From Pedobacter miscanthi (GTDB lineage Bacteria; Bacteroidota; Bacteroidia; Sphingobacteriales; Sphingobacteriaceae), in assembly GCF_003315595.1 (NCBI RefSeq), contig NZ_QNQU01000037.1:1-46266 (forward strand): DNA of 46,266 bases, in the 5' to 3' direction. Made by a program: the position numbers and the translations under genes. A model generated the notes under the pieces. That model had not been told where the DNA came from. It searched no databases and was given only the letters and a program-made list of their open reading frames with translations. Positions 9,717 through 18,781 of this stretch are shown here, piece after piece. Position 1 is the stretch's first letter. Each line of letters starts with the position of its first letter.

Positions 9717-10082
9717 ATGAAGAATATCGCTACAAAATGGGTTTCTACAAATATAATTTTGCGCTATTTTTGTATGTTAGTTCTACTTTTCACGGGTTGT
9801 GTGGCAGCCAGGATGCCTGACATTCATGACCGAAAATTAGGCGGGAAATTTGATCTCGCTATTTTTCTACCCGATGAAAAACGGCCAGAGCTGCTGCATA
9901 TTTTTTCGAAAACCGGAGTGGTGTTGAGCATGCCGCAGGACGGATCGGGCCTTTTTGAGCATGATCAGAAGGGAATCATCCATGTGAGAATCCAGCTACA
10001 GGGCGAGCTAATGCTCCGGGCATTATTCAGGAACCTTTCGGAAGCGGACATCATCGTGCAGCAATGTATTCCTCAGCCATAA
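9717..10082 (+). CDS. Small putative lipoprotein of unknown function
   Basis: The 121-residue product has a basic N-terminus, a hydrophobic stretch (IILRYFCMLVLLF) and a lipobox ending at Cys28 (LFTGC), so it is probably a membrane-anchored lipoprotein. The mature part contains GGKFDLAIFLPDEKRPELLHIF, a beta-rich pattern with no family I recognise, and a C-terminal Cys in VQQCIPQP. It lies 241 bases after the TlpA-like gene on the same strand, so it may or may not share its transcript. The start at 9717 gives a normal lipoprotein signal. The gene is probably real; the function is unknown. Confidence 0.55.
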   Translation: MKNIATKWVSTNIILRYFCMLVLLFTGCVAARMPDIHDRKLGGKFDLAIFLPDEKRPELLHIFSKTGVVLSMPQDGSGLFEHDQKGIIHVRIQLQGELMLRALFRNLSEADIIVQQCIPQP

Positions 10083-10742
10083 TAAATCCGGGTTGCAAAC
10101 GGGAAACGCGTTATCTATAATGGCTTTGGTCAGTAGATAATAAGTTCTGTTAAATTAGATTTGTTGGAATAGTTATATGACCTTAATTGTGTATTTCAAT
10201 AAGGGTGGTCCCTCTATTTCAGTGCACAGTGGCCACCAAATGGATTGCTGAATAAATATAATATTCTTCCTTTCACAAATACCTGCAACTCCTCTCAACT
10301 GCTTTAATAAACGGCCTTTATTGTGCTTCAGTCACAGTATGTTGAAAAAAATCAAAATTTACCAGGATTATTTTCTCATCAGACATGATTTATAAATGAT
10401 TTAATGAGTTAATGTTTTTATATGATAGGAATACCGAAATTGCTTACAAGGATAAGAACAACATCCCCATTACAAAATGTTTTGTGATTATATCCTAAAT
10501 TTGATAGCAGGTCGCAAAGAGGCCAGTTTTGGCTATATGATTTGTGTTTAAGGTTTTAGGATCCATAATAAAATCAGGACAGTGCAGGATGCCTTAGTCA
10601 GAAAGTTCCGATAATTTAGTTTTTGCCAGATATAATTATACATACCAATTGAGGGCTTAAACCATGCCGTAATTGTATTACTACTTGATGCAGATGGAGG
10701 ATTGCATAAATGATTCGACGCAACAATTGCAAAATAAAAATT
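10083..10742. other. AT-rich intergenic region between the two SusC loci
   Basis: About 660 bases with no convincing gene, RNA or clear repeat. It separates the sigma-regulated locus from the next transcription unit and presumably carries the promoter of the 10743 gene, but no clean TTTG-N19-TAnnTTTG pair was identified. An ATG at 10710 is in frame with the next gene but would place eleven basic residues before a good signal peptide. Confidence 0.4.
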
Positions 10743-12377
10743 ATGAATAAATCTCTTTTTATAAAATCATGGATGCTCTTATTGTTGATCATATCTACAT
10801 GTTTTTCTTATGCGCAAAAATCTTCTTCACCAAGGATCGTCAATATTGTTAATTTCATTCGTGATATCGAACCGAGGGAGGCTTATATAACAAAAGATGT
10901 GCTTTACGAAACTGTGGTAAACCAGGTAAAACTAATGAAACAGTATCAACTCGGGGGAACATTTTTACTGCAATATGATGCCCTGATTGATGAACGTTAC
11001 ATTTCACTTTTAAAAACGCTGCCAAAAGGTAAGTTCGAGATTGGCGCATGGTGGGAACTGCCACTACCATTAATCGAAAAGGCAGGTATTAAATGGCGCG
11101 GTAAATATGCCTGGGACTGGCATTCGGATGTGGGTTTTTCTGTAGGTTATACACCAGCTGAACGTGAGAAGATTATAGATGTTTATTTTACCGACTTTAA
11201 AAAAATATTTGGATACTACCCTAAATCAGTGGCTTCATGGGTGATAGATGCACATTCTTTAAATTATATGTATGATAAATACAAGATTGTGGCAACGGCC
11301 AATTGTAAGGATCAGGTAGGTACCGATGGCTTTACCCTATGGGGTGGTTACTGGAACCAGGCTTACTATCCCAGTCGCATAAATGCCTATATGCCTGCTC
11401 AGCATGTTGATAAACAGCTGCCCGTACCTGTGTTTCGGATGTTGGGTAGCGATCCGATCAGGCAATATGCCGATGGGCGTTCAGTAACCACATTAGAGCC
11501 TGTATATAAGCATGCCGGTGGTAATGAGCAATGGATAAACTGGTTTTTCAACAGCTTTGTAAACGATCCTTCGTTAGGGTTTAATTACACGCAGGCCGGT
11601 CAGGAAAATTCCTTCACCTGGAATGATATGAAAAAAGGTTTAGAGTTGCAGATGCCAATTATTGCCCATCTAAGGGATGAAGGTAAGGTGCGGGTAGAAA
11701 CGATGTCAGCATCAGGTGAGTGGTTTAAAAAGAAATATAAGGTTACTCCGGCTACAACATTTACAGTAACTAAAGATCTTGGCGAAAGTGATAAGAAAAC
11801 CATCTGGTACAATAGCCGTTTTTACCGACTCAATTTACTTTGGGAAGAAGGAACTATGCGTATTGCAGATATTCACCTGTTTAATGAAATCATTCCTGAT
11901 AAATATTTTAAGGGAGTTACAACAGTTAACCAGAGCTTTTTTTACACCTTACCTGTTGTTGACGGCTTTCAATGGGGTAAAACAGGTCATCCCACGGGGC
12001 TACGTTTGTTAACACTCGATAATGGCCAGCCTATACCCGTAAAAGGCGGCAATCCGGTATTTACAAATGTAGATGTTAATACAGCCCATATTTCATGGCC
12101 ATCGGGTAAAGGTACCTTTGAGATCGATTTAAAAGAGAAGATCATGATCATTAAAACCACAGGAACGGTACCTCTGAACTGGTATTTTGAACTGGCAGTA
12201 AATGATAAAGCTAAAGTACCCCTTACGGGTATTAAGGCTAACCAGATTGATTATAATTTTGACGGGCATATTTATCAGTTGGTAGCCGAAAAAGGATTTT
12301 TCGTAAAGCCAGAAAATGCTTCGTTGGTTCAGTTGAAGCCTGAGTCTGGCTCAATTATTCTGCGAATTGCAGATTAG
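10743..12377 (+). CDS. Exported protein with a deacetylase/glycoside-hydrolase-like N-terminal domain
   Basis: The 544-residue protein begins with a signal peptide (SWMLLLLIISTCFSYAQ). The N-terminal half looks like a polysaccharide-deacetylase or GH57/GH38-type barrel: GTFLLQYDALIDERYISLL, FEIGAWWELPLPLIEKAG, a DWHSD pair near residue 120, and YYPKSVASWVIDAHSLNYM. The C-terminal third is beta-rich and may be a sandwich domain. I do not recognise a precise family and no catalytic residues can be assigned safely. It lies upstream of a SusC/SusD pair on the same strand, so a role in processing the ligand imported by that pair is a reasonable inference. ATG 10743 was chosen over ATG 10710 because it gives a normal signal peptide. 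Confidence 0.7.
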   Translation: MNKSLFIKSWMLLLLIISTCFSYAQKSSSPRIVNIVNFIRDIEPREAYITKDVLYETVVNQVKLMKQYQLGGTFLLQYDALIDERYISLLKTLPKGKFEIGAWWELPLPLIEKAGIKWRGKYAWDWHSDVGFSVGYTPAEREKIIDVYFTDFKKIFGYYPKSVASWVIDAHSLNYMYDKYKIVATANCKDQVGTDGFTLWGGYWNQAYYPSRINAYMPAQHVDKQLPVPVFRMLGSDPIRQYADGRSVTTLEPVYKHAGGNEQWINWFFNSFVNDPSLGFNYTQAGQENSFTWNDMKKGLELQMPIIAHLRDEGKVRVETMSASGEWFKKKYKVTPATTFTVTKDLGESDKKTIWYNSRFYRLNLLWEEGTMRIADIHLFNEIIPDKYFKGVTTVNQSFFYTLPVVDGFQWGKTGHPTGLRLLTLDNGQPIPVKGGNPVFTNVDVNTAHISWPSGKGTFEIDLKEKIMIIKTTGTVPLNWYFELAVNDKAKVPLTGIKANQIDYNFDGHIYQLVAEKGFFVKPENASLVQLKPESGSIILRIAD

Positions 12378-12671
12378 TAATCATTTATTTTTATTATACT
12401 CCTGAATTTTTTGTTTTTCTGAAAGTATTTCGTCTTTTTTTATATTTTCAGTGGTATTCTAATCTCATTTTAATGTAATTGTATCATTTTTGTGTATTAG
12501 TAATGCCTCATTTTTATGTTTTTCATGCTTTCTGCTGATTATTAGAGGCTTTTTTCTGTATCATGAAAATATTCTCTTTTTTTTGCTGTTTGTTTCTTGT
12601 GTTAAAGTGCTGTTATTGGTATATTTATGGTGTAATCATTAAAAACCGAAAACTAAACTAAACTAATTTTT

Positions 12672-12794
12672 ATGAAAAAACTCATGCAGAGTTTGTTCGT
12701 ATTGCCATGCTTTGCTATTGGAGTAATGTGGCAAGAAAGAACAGAACAAGGCAGCTCAATGCCAAAAAATATCATAGGTGCCCCACCAGATTAA
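12672..12794 (+). pseudogene. Remnant of a duplicated SusC leader and signal peptide
   Basis: A 40-codon frame encodes a decayed copy of the signal peptide of the SusC protein that starts at 13006. Both begin MKKL, share QSLF and an alanine/hydrophobic core, and carry QERT at residues 21-24 with no length change; the DNA before both ATGs shares ACTAAACTAAACT. After QERT the ghost loses all resemblance and stops at 12792-12794. The core has lost the small-residue cleavage pattern (MWQ instead of MAQ). This is best read as the surviving 5' end of a deleted SusC gene or a failed local duplication. It could still be translated as a short upstream peptide. Confidence 0.7.
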
Positions 12795-12840
12795 ATATCC
12801 ACCAGACTACAATAAGATTAAATAAGACCGGCAAAAATGC

Positions 12841-12856
12841 GCCTTAAATTTAAGGC
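12841..12856. promoter_or_regulatory. Perfect 16-base palindrome upstream of SusC
   Basis: GCCTTAAATTTAAGGC is a perfect palindrome without spacer, 149 bases before the second SusC start. It could bind a dimeric regulator of the SusC/SusD pair, which has no regulator gene nearby. Only symmetry and position support this. Confidence 0.3.
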
Positions 12857-13005
12857 CATAATTGTTCATTTATCCCCCCTTTAACAATCAACTAAAGTGT
12901 ATGATTGGAGACGGGCAGGGGATGAAGAGGGATTGTTTTTTTAAAATTTTACTCAGCAAATGTTAAATTTTTATTGAACTATAATTAACTAAACTAAACT
13001 TTTTT

Positions 13006-16000
13006 ATGAAAAAACTTGTACAGAGTTTGTTCATATTGCTGTTTGTTGCAACTTCTGCAATGGCGCAAGAAAGAACAATTACAGGGACTGTTACGGGCTC
13101 GGAAGATAGATTGCCCCTTCCAGGCGTAAGTGTTAAAATTAATGGTGCTAACGGCGGTACCCAAACCGGTGCAGATGGCAGGTATACACTTAGGGTTCCC
13201 AGCAATGTATCCCAAATTGAATTTTCGTACATAGGATATGTGAGGCAAACAAGAACGATTGGAAGCGCAACAGTGATTAATGTTGTTTTGGAAAGCGATT
13301 CGAAAACACTTACCGATGTTGTGGTTACCGGTGTGGGGGTAGCTACCCAGAAAAAGTTGGTGCCGATTGATGTTGCAACTTTAGATTCAAAAGATTTTCC
13401 CAAAAGTGCAACAACAAATGTAACCCAGGCACTACAGGGGCAGATTGCCGGTGCACAGATTATACAGAGAAGTGGCCAGCCGGGTGCCAACGCACAGATT
13501 ATCTTACGTGGATTTACCAATCTTGCCAGTTCATCTCCACTGATTCTGATTGATGGGGTGCAGGCAAGTTCGGATCTTTTAACTTCATTGGATCCAAATA
13601 TCGTTGACCGAATAGAAGTGGTAAAAGGATCTGCAGGAGGTATGTTGTATGGTGCTCAGGGTGGAAATGGTGTAATTCAGGTTTTTACAAAAAAGGGTGC
13701 TAAAAACAGTCAATTAATTATTGATTTCGTATCCAGGTATAGTAATGACAGGATTGTGAGGCTGAATGATTTAATTGCAACTAACCATCACTGGGTAACT
13801 GATGCAGCTGGAAATATTGTGGCAAGTAACGGTTCTGTTTTGGCACCCAGTGCAATTGGCGTTTGGCCAAATCCAACTGCATTGCCCTTCGGAACGGATA
13901 AAACGGTTCAGAATAATAAACCCATTCTTTTGCCAACATACGATCATATCGATCAGGGAAACAGGGTGGCCAATACATTCACCAATTCTTTAACGGTAAG
14001 GGGAGGCACTGAAAAGGCCGATTACTCTTTTGGTATGTCAAATCTCTCGCAGCAGGATGTATATAGTAATAATTTTAATAGAACAAACCTAAACTTAAAT
14101 TTCGGTTTTAGTCCAGTTAAGGGTTTGAATGTCAGATCCTCAACACAATTAATATATTCAAAGGAAGATTTGTTGTCGTCCAACAGGTTTAATTTGGTTA
14201 ACTCTTTACAGTGGATCGATTTTACCTTCCGCAACCCTACCAATGGTCAGTACGTAGTTAAACCGAGTACCTTGACCGACGGAAACAATCCCCTGGCCGA
14301 ACGTGAGGCAAGAGAGCGCTATAGTAAAACACCCAGGCTTGTGCAGAACTTTAGCGTAAATTACAAATTGCCTAGGTTTTTAGAATTCGACGTTAAATAT
14401 GCTCTGGATACACGCCGCTGGGAGCAGGGCGATTTCTACTATAATCAGGTAGGAAGGGCTCAAACCGTTTTTTATGGTTCTGTTATAGAAGGAAGTATTA
14501 CAAAAGAGTACGAAAATTCTGCTGTACATTACGGTAATGCAAGTGCATTTTTTAGGACGGATTTCGAAAAAGATTTTAAATCAAGCTTACCAATTAAGAC
14601 TTCTACTCAATTTACCTATGACGCCAGAAAGTTTAAAAGCAATTATTTTTATGCCCAGGGTGTTACGTTGCCGGCCTACCCTCCGTTTACCTTGTCGGCA
14701 GCTACAACAAGAACCGGAGGCGAATCTTTTGAGGAGTCGTTGGTATATGGTTTCTTAGCCAACCAAACTATAGAGTATGGAAACCTTTTTGGTGTTTCTG
14801 TAGGCTTTAGGTCTGATTATTCTTCTGCCTTTGGCGGACAGGGAAAAGCGGCAACCTTTCCTAGGGGCACCGTTTTCTTCAACCCTTCTGAATTCTTTAA
14901 GAGTAAGGATTTAGTATCTAACTGGAAACTGCGTGCTGCATACGGCGAAGCAGGTGTTCAGCCAGGCATTTACGACAGACAGGTAACTTTTAGCAGAGGT
15001 AACTTTGGAGAAAGTGGTTCAACGCTTTACACAAGATCAACGGCAAACAATCCGGCTTTGTTAATCCAGAAAACCACCGAGCTGGAGATTGGAACGGACC
15101 TTACCTTAACTCCATTGAAGGGAAATTGGTTAAGTAATATGGTATTAAGCGGTACCTACTGGAAAAGAAAATCAGACGATGTTATACAGGAGGCTCCTGC
15201 TGCACCATCTACCGGGGCAACTGGCCTTCGAGATAACCTGGTTGGCCTTTCGAGTAACGGATTTGATATTTCACTCGATATCAAAGCTTATAAATCGAGA
15301 GATCTGGATTGGAATTTTGGATTTAGGCTAGGTAAATCGAAGACCGAGGTAACAAAAGTATCAAACAATGTACCGATTACAAACGGTGTATTTTACCTGT
15401 CGCCCGGAGGTAACCTCGGAGATTTGTACATGCAGCGACCGTTAACCAGTATCGATCAGTTGCGTCCAAATGGAACAAGGTACATTCCTGAAGCGAGTGC
15501 TTCGGGTTATGCTGTAGCCAGCAATGGTTATGTGGTTAATTTAGCAAACTATAATGTTGTATTAACCGGTGCTGATGATCTGGCAGTAGTTGGTAATGTT
15601 AACCCGGATTTTTCGAGCTCATTTATTAACAGTTTTACACTTTTTAAAAAATTAACCGTAGGGTTCCAGTTCGATTGGGTAAAAGGAGGAGAGGTATATA
15701 ATCAAACGAGACAATGGATGTATAGAGATAGGCTTCATAAGGACTTTGATGAGCCGATTACCATTGCCGGACAGCAAGGATCTTTTGTTGCATTCTATAA
15801 TAGTCTTTATAATACCAACACACCGCTTTCACACTTTGTGGAAGACGGCAGTTATGTAAGGCTGAGAGATTTATCGGTTACCTACGATTTAACAAACGTA
15901 CTTAAACAAAAGTGGCTAAGAACCATTTCGGTTACTGCTACCGGAAGAAATCTTGCCACATGGACTAAATATAAAGGTTTAGATCCCGAAGCAACTTCGG

Positions 16001-16113
16001 CATTAACAAACCAGGGAGGTACAATTAATGGTATCGGATCATTTACCGGTGTTGATTATTATGGTGCACCTAACCTTAAATCTTTCCAGTTTAGTGTAAA
16101 CATCGGTTTCTAA
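13006..16113 (+). CDS. SusC/RagA TonB-linked outer-membrane receptor without STN domain
   Basis: The 1035-residue importer has a signal peptide (1-20, ending SAMA), a carboxypeptidase-D-like domain (about 22-105, TGTVTGSEDRLPLPGVSVKI), a plug domain (about 115-225: QALQGQIAGAQIIQRSGQPG, ILIDGVQASSDLL, GMLYGAQGGNGVIQVFTKKG) and a large beta-barrel ending SFQFSVNIGF. Unlike the receptor at 3634 it lacks the STN domain, so it should not signal to an anti-sigma. It is followed 33 bases later by its SusD partner and preceded by a decayed duplicate of its own leader. The substrate is unknown; the exported enzyme-like protein at 10743 is the only local clue and suggests a glycan or related polymer. 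Confidence 0.95.
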   Translation: MKKLVQSLFILLFVATSAMAQERTITGTVTGSEDRLPLPGVSVKINGANGGTQTGADGRYTLRVPSNVSQIEFSYIGYVRQTRTIGSATVINVVLESDSKTLTDVVVTGVGVATQKKLVPIDVATLDSKDFPKSATTNVTQALQGQIAGAQIIQRSGQPGANAQIILRGFTNLASSSPLILIDGVQASSDLLTSLDPNIVDRIEVVKGSAGGMLYGAQGGNGVIQVFTKKGAKNSQLIIDFVSRYSNDRIVRLNDLIATNHHWVTDAAGNIVASNGSVLAPSAIGVWPNPTALPFGTDKTVQNNKPILLPTYDHIDQGNRVANTFTNSLTVRGGTEKADYSFGMSNLSQQDVYSNNFNRTNLNLNFGFSPVKGLNVRSSTQLIYSKEDLLSSNRFNLVNSLQWIDFTFRNPTNGQYVVKPSTLTDGNNPLAEREARERYSKTPRLVQNFSVNYKLPRFLEFDVKYALDTRRWEQGDFYYNQVGRAQTVFYGSVIEGSITKEYENSAVHYGNASAFFRTDFEKDFKSSLPIKTSTQFTYDARKFKSNYFYAQGVTLPAYPPFTLSAATTRTGGESFEESLVYGFLANQTIEYGNLFGVSVGFRSDYSSAFGGQGKAATFPRGTVFFNPSEFFKSKDLVSNWKLRAAYGEAGVQPGIYDRQVTFSRGNFGESGSTLYTRSTANNPALLIQKTTELEIGTDLTLTPLKGNWLSNMVLSGTYWKRKSDDVIQEAPAAPSTGATGLRDNLVGLSSNGFDISLDIKAYKSRDLDWNFGFRLGKSKTEVTKVSNNVPITNGVFYLSPGGNLGDLYMQRPLTSIDQLRPNGTRYIPEASASGYAVASNGYVVNLANYNVVLTGADDLAVVGNVNPDFSSSFINSFTLFKKLTVGFQFDWVKGGEVYNQTRQWMYRDRLHKDFDEPITIAGQQGSFVAFYNSLYNTNTPLSHFVEDGSYVRLRDLSVTYDLTNVLKQKWLRTISVTATGRNLATWTKYKGLDPEATSALTNQGGTINGIGSFTGVDYYGAPNLKSFQFSVNIGF

Positions 16114-16145
16114 TTATTTATTACAGAACTTTTAATTTAAATAAA

Positions 16146-17783
16146 ATGAAAAAAATAATAGCTTTTTTTGCAATAGTCCTGCTTTTGACTAATTGTAAAA
16201 AATCCGATCTGCAATTGGATGATCCCAATTCGCCTACACCCTCAGGTTCTTTGGCATCGGTAAAAGGGGTTGAGCAATTTGCTTTGGGTATCTGGAATAA
16301 ATTATATGTTGGTAATAACCTGTTGGTGCATGCAATGAATATGCATAGTTTCATGGGAGATGAGCAATGGTGTTCTGCCGGTAACTGGGGATGGAGGTAT
16401 GTAAACCAGGTAGACAAAATTACTTTACCAGCACCTTATAATAAAGTTATACCGGGTGTTCTGGTAATCGATCAGCCTACACAGCTCAAAGCTTTAAACA
16501 ATCTGTCGGCAACCAATGGTTCTCAAACCAATGCCCTGGTTTACGAATGGAATCTTGCATATTTTGTAAACGGACAAGCAAATTTCCTGCTTCAGGCAGT
16601 TAATAACCCTGCTGTGGCAATTCCTGCTACAGAAAAGGCTACTTTGCAGGCCTGGGCCTATTGGTGGAAAGGATTTGCATATTCGCGCATAGGCTCGATG
16701 TATGTTGCCGGCGTAATAAACGATAAAACTGATGGAAGTACTGAGTCACAGTATAAAACACGCCAGCAGATAATTACAGAAGCAAATGCCAATTTTGATA
16801 AGGCCATTGCATTATTAACGCCAGTTGCAGCAAACGATGCTGTATATATTGCAACAATGAATGCCATTATCCCTGCTTTTAACAAACCTACTCCGAATGT
16901 TGCCATCACCCCACAAATGTGGATCAGAGGTTGTAATACTTATAAAGCAAGAAATATTCTGGTAAATAAGAAAGTTGCTGAGCTAACGGCTGCTGATTTA
17001 ACAAATATTAAAACGCTTGCTACTGCAGGTTTGGTTCAGGGAGATATTACATTCCTGTTGGGTATTTCTGCTGTTGCAGCTGAAGGACTTTCTCCAAACA
17101 ACCAGCAGCATATTTTGCTTTGGAATTCACATGCAAACAATCCCGGCTGGATGTATCCATCTGAGCGCTGGGCACAGGATTTTAAACCGGGCGATCAGCG
17201 CTTTGTAAAAGGCGTAAGTACATTGCCCCTTGCGGAAGTTAACAGACAGGCCAGGGGTTACCAGTTTGGTGGCCGTTATTTCTTTACCGCTATCCAGAAT
17301 GGAGGATATTGGTCAACCAATGCCAGAACAGGTTTTGCTAATTTTGCGGGATCGTGGGAAGAAAACGACCTTATGCTGGCCGAAGTTGAAATCAGAAACA
17401 ACAATATCGACGCAGGATTATTTTTTGTAGATAAGGTTCGTACGGCAAATGGTGCAGGATTGGCAGCTACAGTGGGAACCGGCCTAAACCAGGTACAGGC
17501 TCTTGAAGAACTAAGAAGGGAGCGTAGAATTGCACTCACGCTTAGAGGATTAGCGTTTTATGATGCCAGGCGCTGGGGTGTTACTGCAAAAGCCAGTGCA
17601 GGTGGGGGTAGAGCAAACGCTAACGTTGTGATATCAAATACAGAAATTGGTGCAACGCCTGCCGGAAGCTGGACGCTTTTACCCTGCTTTATCGATTATA
17701 ACTATTGGGACTATTGGGATGTTCCTGTTAGTGAATTTAGTTATAATGCCCCTTCTTCAGGAAGTCCGGCCATAGCAAATTAA
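16146..17783 (+). CDS. RagB/SusD-family outer-membrane lipoprotein
   Basis: The 545-residue lipoprotein has a signal peptide ending LLLTNC (lipidated Cys17). SusD-type features are the early SGSLASVKGVEQFALGIWNKL helix, the tryptophan-rich LQAWAYWWKGFAYSRIGSMY segment and the C-terminal LEELRRERRIALTLRGLAFYD signature, followed by a ...WDVPVSEFSYN tail. It is longer than the first SusD (466 residues) and of a different subfamily, so the two loci probably handle different ligands. It shares a transcript with the SusC at 13006 and ends at a good terminator. Confidence 0.93.
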   Translation: MKKIIAFFAIVLLLTNCKKSDLQLDDPNSPTPSGSLASVKGVEQFALGIWNKLYVGNNLLVHAMNMHSFMGDEQWCSAGNWGWRYVNQVDKITLPAPYNKVIPGVLVIDQPTQLKALNNLSATNGSQTNALVYEWNLAYFVNGQANFLLQAVNNPAVAIPATEKATLQAWAYWWKGFAYSRIGSMYVAGVINDKTDGSTESQYKTRQQIITEANANFDKAIALLTPVAANDAVYIATMNAIIPAFNKPTPNVAITPQMWIRGCNTYKARNILVNKKVAELTAADLTNIKTLATAGLVQGDITFLLGISAVAAEGLSPNNQQHILLWNSHANNPGWMYPSERWAQDFKPGDQRFVKGVSTLPLAEVNRQARGYQFGGRYFFTAIQNGGYWSTNARTGFANFAGSWEENDLMLAEVEIRNNNIDAGLFFVDKVRTANGAGLAATVGTGLNQVQALEELRRERRIALTLRGLAFYDARRWGVTAKASAGGGRANANVVISNTEIGATPAGSWTLLPCFIDYNYWDYWDVPVSEFSYNAPSSGSPAIAN

Positions 17784-17806
17784 ACCATCGTATTTTGAAA
17801 TATTAT

Positions 17807-17840
17807 AAGGCAGCGCAGATTATCTGTAGCTGCCTTTTTT
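17807..17840 (+). terminator. Intrinsic terminator after the second SusC/SusD pair
   Basis: Outer arms AAGGCAGC and GCTGCCTT and inner arms CAGAT and ATCTG form a bulged hairpin, followed by a T-run. It lies 24 bases after the SusD stop. Confidence 0.75.
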
Positions 17841-17951
17841 GTTATCTGCAGATATATGAAGAGTATCTCACTACATAAACATAAGCCAGCTGTCAACACA
17901 AATTGAAAACAGCAGAAGGCAAAGGTTGAAAGTGATTTATTTAACTATTGA

Positions 17952-18500
17952 TCACGGATTACATAAAGCCGCTGCAAAATCTTTGGTTTTATAAGCTTTT
18001 AATAACTTATATGCGGTTTGTATAATTTCCAAAGCCCGGGCATCAGCTTTAACAATCTTCTTATCTTCCATCTGCTGCAAGGGTTTATCATCCTGAATAT
18101 AATACCGGCGTTCGGTAGTGGTTACCTTGCCTATGGCCGGTCCGCCTACAATTTTTTCATAACTAAAAAAGATCTTGCCCGAATGGTAATAGTATTGGTT
18201 AATCCAGCTCCCATCTCCAATACTTCCTGTTTCTATAACTTTAACAATGACATTTCCTTCCTTAAAATAGCTTACCGTTCCATCTTCTACACATCCTTCT
18301 GCCTCGTATTTGAATTTTTCACTTTTAAGTGAAAGAGAATTAATCCGGTTATATTCTTCACGGATAGCTTTTACGGCTGAGTTAAGACTACTTGTTTGTA
18401 CTAATGGTTTGTTGCCCTGCGGATTAACCTGTTTCGTTTGGGCATTCAACTGTAAGGATATGTTTAATGTTAAGATAAGGGAGAGGAGTTGTAATTTCAT
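17952..18500 (-). CDS. Secreted protein of unknown function
   Basis: The 182-residue product has a clear signal peptide (MKLQLLSLILTLNISLQLNAQ). The mature part has a helix (SAVKAIREEYNRIN), then several beta strands (VSYFKEGNVIVKVIETGS, WINQYYYHSGKIFFSYEKI, ERRYYIQDDKPLQQ) and a C-terminal helix. The alternating pattern resembles small periplasmic or outer-membrane sensor folds of Bacteroidota but I recognise no family. The start is the ATG at 18500; the open frame extends to 18701 but the added residues would bury the signal peptide. It stands alone, separated from dsbD by a terminator. Confidence 0.65.
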   Translation of the reverse strand: MKLQLLSLILTLNISLQLNAQTKQVNPQGNKPLVQTSSLNSAVKAIREEYNRINSLSLKSEKFKYEAEGCVEDGTVSYFKEGNVIVKVIETGSIGDGSWINQYYYHSGKIFFSYEKIVGGPAIGKVTTTERRYYIQDDKPLQQMEDKKIVKADARALEIIQTAYKLLKAYKTKDFAAALCNP

Positions 18501-18691
18501 TTTGTAGATAATTAGCGATTTGAGCGTTCTTTGGAATTTAATAACAGGATTTAAACGGATCAACCCGGTATTTTGTTTGTATGAAATTAAGCCAGGTTCT
18601 ATGCTGTAAATAAACTTGTAATTTTCAATATAAACAAGGATACTTTGCCTGTAAAATTTGTTATTACAGATGAAATAACCATTGATATAAA

Positions 18692-18722
18692 AAAAGGACA
18701 AGCCATCCGGCTATGTCCTTTT
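18692..18722 (-). terminator. Intrinsic terminator of the dsbD operon
   Basis: Read on the minus strand, AAAAGGACATAGCC pairs with GGCTTGTCCTTTT with one bulge, and a T-run follows. It lies 60 bases downstream of the DsbD stop. A second hairpin (CTGCAGG...CCTGCAG, 18749-18772) lies between the two. Confidence 0.75.
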
Positions 18723-18781
18723 AGTCATTAGTAACCTAAACTGTATTGCTGCAGGACTTCTACAACCTGCAGTTTCTTTTT

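Larger units (their letters stand above)
12378..13005 (+). other. T-rich leader region of the second SusC locus
   Basis: This 628-base stretch is very T-rich at 12378-12640, then contains a decayed SusC-leader copy (12672-12794), a perfect 16-base palindrome (12841-12856) and a final A/T leader containing ACTAAACTAAAC just before the true SusC start. A weak promoter-like pair (TTG at 12597-12599, TATATTTA at 12620-12627) precedes the ghost copy, so the real SusC mRNA may start far upstream. Confidence 0.4.

Noticed and set aside
12963..13520. 185-residue minus-strand frame
   Set aside because: It is antisense to the SusC N-terminal and plug region, which is unmistakably coding on the plus strand.
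18501..18701. N-terminal extension of the secreted protein at 17952-18500
   Set aside because: The added residues put 67 positions before a perfect signal peptide and overlap a promoter-like region.
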